Notes under the pieces: generated by a model
The model's database searches: none
What the model saw: the letters and a program-made list of their open reading frames with translations, nothing else
What the model was told of the DNA's origin: nothing
NCBI GenBank assembly: GCA_030637845.1
Contig: DAOWFT010000106.1
Coordinates: 1-8,784 of the forward strand
DNA length: 8,784 nucleotides
From: Thalassospiraceae bacterium
GTDB lineage: Bacteria; Pseudomonadota; Alphaproteobacteria; Rhodospirillales; Magnetovibrionaceae
Direction of reading: 5' to 3'
Program-made: the position numbers and the translations under genes
In this document: in pieces, positions 6,752-8,784 of the stretch
How positions within the stretch are numbered: the stretch's first letter is position 1
Layout of the letters: each line of letters starts with the position of its first letter

Positions 6752-8158
6752 ATGAGCGATAATAATTTTGACGTAATAATCATCGGCGGCGGCCCCGGCG
6801 GCTATATTGCCGCCATTCGGGCGGCGCAACTGGGCTTTAACACCGCCTGCGTTGAAAAGCGCGACACCCTTGGCGGAACCTGCCTTAATGTCGGCTGCAT
6901 ACCGTCAAAGGCGCTGCTGCAATCATCACACCATTATGAAATGGCCGAAAAAGAATTCGCAAATCATGGGGTGGACATTAAGGGCTTAAAATTAAACCTG
7001 AAAACCATGATGGCGCGCAAAGACGGTGTGGTTGATGACCTGACCAAGGGCATCGCGTTTTTGTTCAAGAAAAATAAAATCTCGCATTTTATTGGCTCTG
7101 GAAAAATTACCGCCCCGGGCGTGGTTGAGGTTGCTTCGGGTAAAAAAACCGAAACCTTGAGCGGAAAAAATATTGTAATTGCCACCGGCTCATCGTCATC
7201 CGATTTGCCCGGGGTTGATGTGGACGAAAAACAAATCGTTTCTTCCACCGGCGCACTTGCGCTTGGCGCGGTTCCCAAAACCATGGTGGTTATCGGCGGC
7301 GGGGTTATTGGGCTTGAACTGGGTTCGGTCTGGCGGCGCTTGGGCTCGGAAGTTTTGGTGGTTGAGTTTCTTGAAAATATTCTTCCCGGCATGGACGGTG
7401 AAGTGGTTAAACAAGCAACCCGGACTTTTAAAAAGCAGGGCGTAAAGTTCAAACTGGCGACCAAGGTCACCGGGGCCAAGGCGGCAAAATCGGGCGTGAC
7501 ATTAAATATCGAAGCCGCAAGCGGCGGTAAGGCAGAGGAATTAAAAGCAGACGTGGTTCTGGTTTCGGTTGGGCGCAAACCCTACACCAATGAACTAGGT
7601 CTGGAAGATGTCGGCGTGCAAATGGATAAACGCGGCTTCATTACGGTTGACGCTAATTATCAAACATCCGTTCCCGGTATTTATGCCATTGGCGATGTTA
7701 TCGGTGGGGCCATGTTGGCGCACAAGGCCGAAGAAGAAGGCATCGCCTGTATGGAGATTTTAGCCGGTCAGGCAGGGCACGTAAATTATGGTGCCATCCC
7801 CGGCGTGGTTTACACCCACCCGGAAATTGCCGCCCTTGGCAAAACCGAAGAAACCTTAAAAGAGCAGGGCATAAATTATACGGTCGGCAAGTTTCCTTTT
7901 TCCGCCAATTCACGGGCGCGGGCCAACGCCGATAGTGAAGGCTTCGTAAAAATATTGGCAGATGCCGATACCGACCGGGTGCTGGGTTGCCACATTATCG
8001 GCCCCGGCGCCGGCGAGTTAGTGCAGGAAGTAGTCTTGGCGATGGAATTTGAAGGTGCCGCCGAAGACGTGGCCCGAACCTGCCACGCCCATCCCGGCAC
8101 GGCAGAGGCAGTAAAAGAAGCGGCCTTGGCAGCAATAGGTCGCGCCATTCATATTTAA
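6752..8158 (+). CDS. lpd: Dihydrolipoyl dehydrogenase (E3)
   Basis: This FAD-dependent flavoprotein reoxidises dihydrolipoyl-SucB and passes the electrons to NAD+; it acts as a dimer. The 468 residues have the normal family length. The FAD-binding motif is GGGPGG at 12-17, and the redox disulphide is Cys44/Cys49 in GGTCLNVGCIPSK. The NAD-binding motif GGGVIGLELG is at 182-191, and the second FAD motif YAIGDV is at 311-316. The C-terminal dimerisation domain carries the His447/Glu452 catalytic dyad. Around that dyad the usual HAHPTLSEA reads HAHPGTAEA: the length and both catalytic residues are kept, but three intervening residues differ. GGAG at 6741-6744 lies 7 nt before the ATG. Its place at the end of the suc operon suggests it serves 2-oxoglutarate dehydrogenase first, though E3 can be shared with pyruvate dehydrogenase or the glycine cleavage system. 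The 15-nt unit at its stop codon is tandemly repeated downstream. Confidence 0.97.
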   Translation: MSDNNFDVIIIGGGPGGYIAAIRAAQLGFNTACVEKRDTLGGTCLNVGCIPSKALLQSSHHYEMAEKEFANHGVDIKGLKLNLKTMMARKDGVVDDLTKGIAFLFKKNKISHFIGSGKITAPGVVEVASGKKTETLSGKNIVIATGSSSSDLPGVDVDEKQIVSSTGALALGAVPKTMVVIGGGVIGLELGSVWRRLGSEVLVVEFLENILPGMDGEVVKQATRTFKKQGVKFKLATKVTGAKAAKSGVTLNIEAASGGKAEELKADVVLVSVGRKPYTNELGLEDVGVQMDKRGFITVDANYQTSVPGIYAIGDVIGGAMLAHKAEEEGIACMEILAGQAGHVNYGAIPGVVYTHPEIAALGKTEETLKEQGINYTVGKFPFSANSRARANADSEGFVKILADADTDRVLGCHIIGPGAGELVQEVVLAMEFEGAAEDVARTCHAHPGTAEAVKEAALAAIGRAIHI

Positions 8159-8188
8159 AGAGGGCATATTTAAAGAGGGCATATTTAA
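8150..8188 (+). repeat. 15-nt tandem repeat (2.6 copies) spanning the lpd stop codon
   Basis: The unit catatttaaagaggg occurs at 8150-8164 and 8165-8179, and its first 9 nt recur at 8180-8188. The first copy contains the last two lpd codons (His-Ile) and the TAA stop. Because the unit is a multiple of three, each later copy restates His-Ile-stop in the same frame. The pattern fits slipped-strand duplication of the gene end. The copies are identical, so the event looks recent, or the repeat is otherwise maintained. Confidence 0.9.
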
Positions 8189-8206
8189 GCGTTCAATTGG
8201 CAAAAT

Positions 8207-8244
8207 AAAAAACCCCGGATGAAAAAACACCCGGGGTTTTTTTT
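8207..8244. terminator. Bidirectional rho-independent terminator between lpd and the convergent gene
   Basis: AAAAAACCCCGG (8207-8218) pairs perfectly with CCGGGGTTTTTT (8231-8242) around a 12-nt loop; the six G-C pairs form the core and the T run continues to 8244. The A tract on the left arm becomes a U tract for transcripts coming from the - strand, so the hairpin can stop both. It lies 48 nt after the lpd stop and 23 nt after the stop of the - strand gene, which is the expected place between convergent units. It marks the 3' end of the suc operon. Confidence 0.9.
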
Positions 8245-8267
8245 GAAGGTTTGCGACTTTGTGCGCT

Positions 8268-8784
8268 TTAAGACGGGCACTCGGCCTTATTGTCCTGCCC
8301 CTTGAAGACGCCACCGGAAACATTGGTTACGGCTTTCTGGAATGCAGGCGGGCTGCCCATGATGTTCATGAAACTGTTTGATCCCATCATGGAAAGGTCA
8401 GGGAAGTTCATGGCAATACGGAAGCGCAATGAAAGGGCATATGCCTTGTCACCGGAAACCAGAATTTCATGTGGCAAGTGTGCGCTTGAGCGCACATCCT
8501 TGAAATCTATTTCGCTCATGATGAATTCATCGTTTTGCAGTTTGTCATCACCCTTGGAGGCAACGCCAAAAACAACTTCTTTTTTGCCGGGAATGGAAAT
8601 TTTATAAACCTGTGTCAGGCCGTTCATGCCTTTGGCAAGGTTGCCTTCAATCCGTTTGACCATGTCGTTATGGCTGGCGGCGCAACCCAAAAGGTTAGCT
8701 TCGTCAAAATAAGGCATCATTAACATGTAATGAAATTTGTTAAGCTGGGCTGCGGTTTTGCCTTTATCCAAACCAAACTCTTTG
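8268..8784 (-). CDS. Unidentified protein, C-terminal 171 residues (5' end outside the window)
   Basis: An open frame enters from the right edge on the - strand and ends at TAA (8270-8268), giving 171 visible residues. The frame is open through the edge, and the first in-frame starting codon inside the window is a TTG at 8771 without support, so the true start lies outside. I do not recognise the family. The visible part is mixed charged and hydrophobic with no membrane segment. It has two methionine-rich patches (YMLMMPYF, and FPDLSMMGSNSFMNIMG near the end), a central stretch that looks like beta strands (VYKISIPGKKEVVFGVASKG; HEILVSGDKAYALSLRFRIA), and a short tail ending AECPS. The frame is preferred over the opposite-strand ORF at 8290-8607 because it is longer, is protein-like in composition, and stops right beside the bidirectional terminator. 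It is convergent to the suc operon, so no functional link is implied. Confidence 0.7.
   Translation of the reverse strand, partial: KEFGLDKGKTAAQLNKFHYMLMMPYFDEANLLGCAASHNDMVKRIEGNLAKGMNGLTQVYKISIPGKKEVVFGVASKGDDKLQNDEFIMSEIDFKDVRSSAHLPHEILVSGDKAYALSLRFRIAMNFPDLSMMGSNSFMNIMGSPPAFQKAVTNVSGGVFKGQDNKAECPS

Noticed and set aside
6964..7578. - strand ORF (204 codons) opposite lpd
   Set aside because: Shadow of lpd; Thr/Ser/Pro-rich antisense composition and no context support.
8290..8607. + strand ORF (105 codons) after the terminator
   Set aside because: The - strand frame through the same bases is longer, open to the window edge and ends next to the bidirectional terminator, so this is its antisense shadow.
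8670..8725. LLGC in the - strand protein as a lipoprotein lipobox
   Set aside because: It is preceded by acidic and polar residues (PYFDEAN) with no hydrophobic signal helix or basic N-region, and the true N-terminus is outside the window.

Overview
The window is dominated by a complete, tightly packed TCA-cycle operon on the + strand, in the order sucC-sucD-sucA-sucB-lpd. It encodes both subunits of succinyl-CoA synthetase and all three enzymes (E1, E2, E3) of the 2-oxoglutarate dehydrogenase complex. This order, with sucCD ahead of sucAB and a dedicated lpd at the end, together with the length and motifs of the proteins, points to an alphaproteobacterium. Coding G+C looks close to 50% by eye. 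I cannot fix the genus from the sequence alone.

Layout. Positions 1-263 hold the 3' end of a gene whose visible 86 residues use only Lys, Arg, Thr and Ala, like the tail of a bacterial histone H1-like DNA-binding protein. A 43-nt gap with a good Shine-Dalgarno leads into sucC (307-1503). sucD (1508-2386) follows after 4 nt. The only sizeable internal gap, about 113 nt (2387-2499), precedes sucA (2500-5457). That gap has no well-placed ribosome binding site but holds a small inverted repeat and an overlapping mini-ORF. sucB (5497-6711) and lpd (6752-8158) follow after 39- and 40-nt gaps, each with a clear Shine-Dalgarno. The 3' end of lpd is extended by a 15-nt tandem repeat that includes its stop codon. 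A strong hairpin at 8207-8244, flanked by A and T tracts, can terminate transcription from both sides. A convergent, unidentified gene occupies 8268-8784 on the - strand and runs off the window.

How the genes work together. SucA decarboxylates 2-oxoglutarate with TPP. SucB transfers the succinyl group to CoA through its lipoyl-lysine. Lpd reoxidises the lipoamide with FAD and NAD+. SucCD then converts succinyl-CoA to succinate while making ATP or GTP. One transcription unit would therefore supply two consecutive TCA steps. The catalytic residues I checked are intact in all five enzymes.

I do not see an unknown multi-gene system here. The parts worth a second look are at the edges: the four-letter basic repeat protein with a 58-bp exact direct repeat, the unusual sucA leader, an altered residue run beside the Lpd active-site His, the repeat at the lpd stop codon, and the unidentified convergent gene. 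No stretch over 300 bases lacks a gene, and I see no tRNA, rRNA, CRISPR or insertion sequence.
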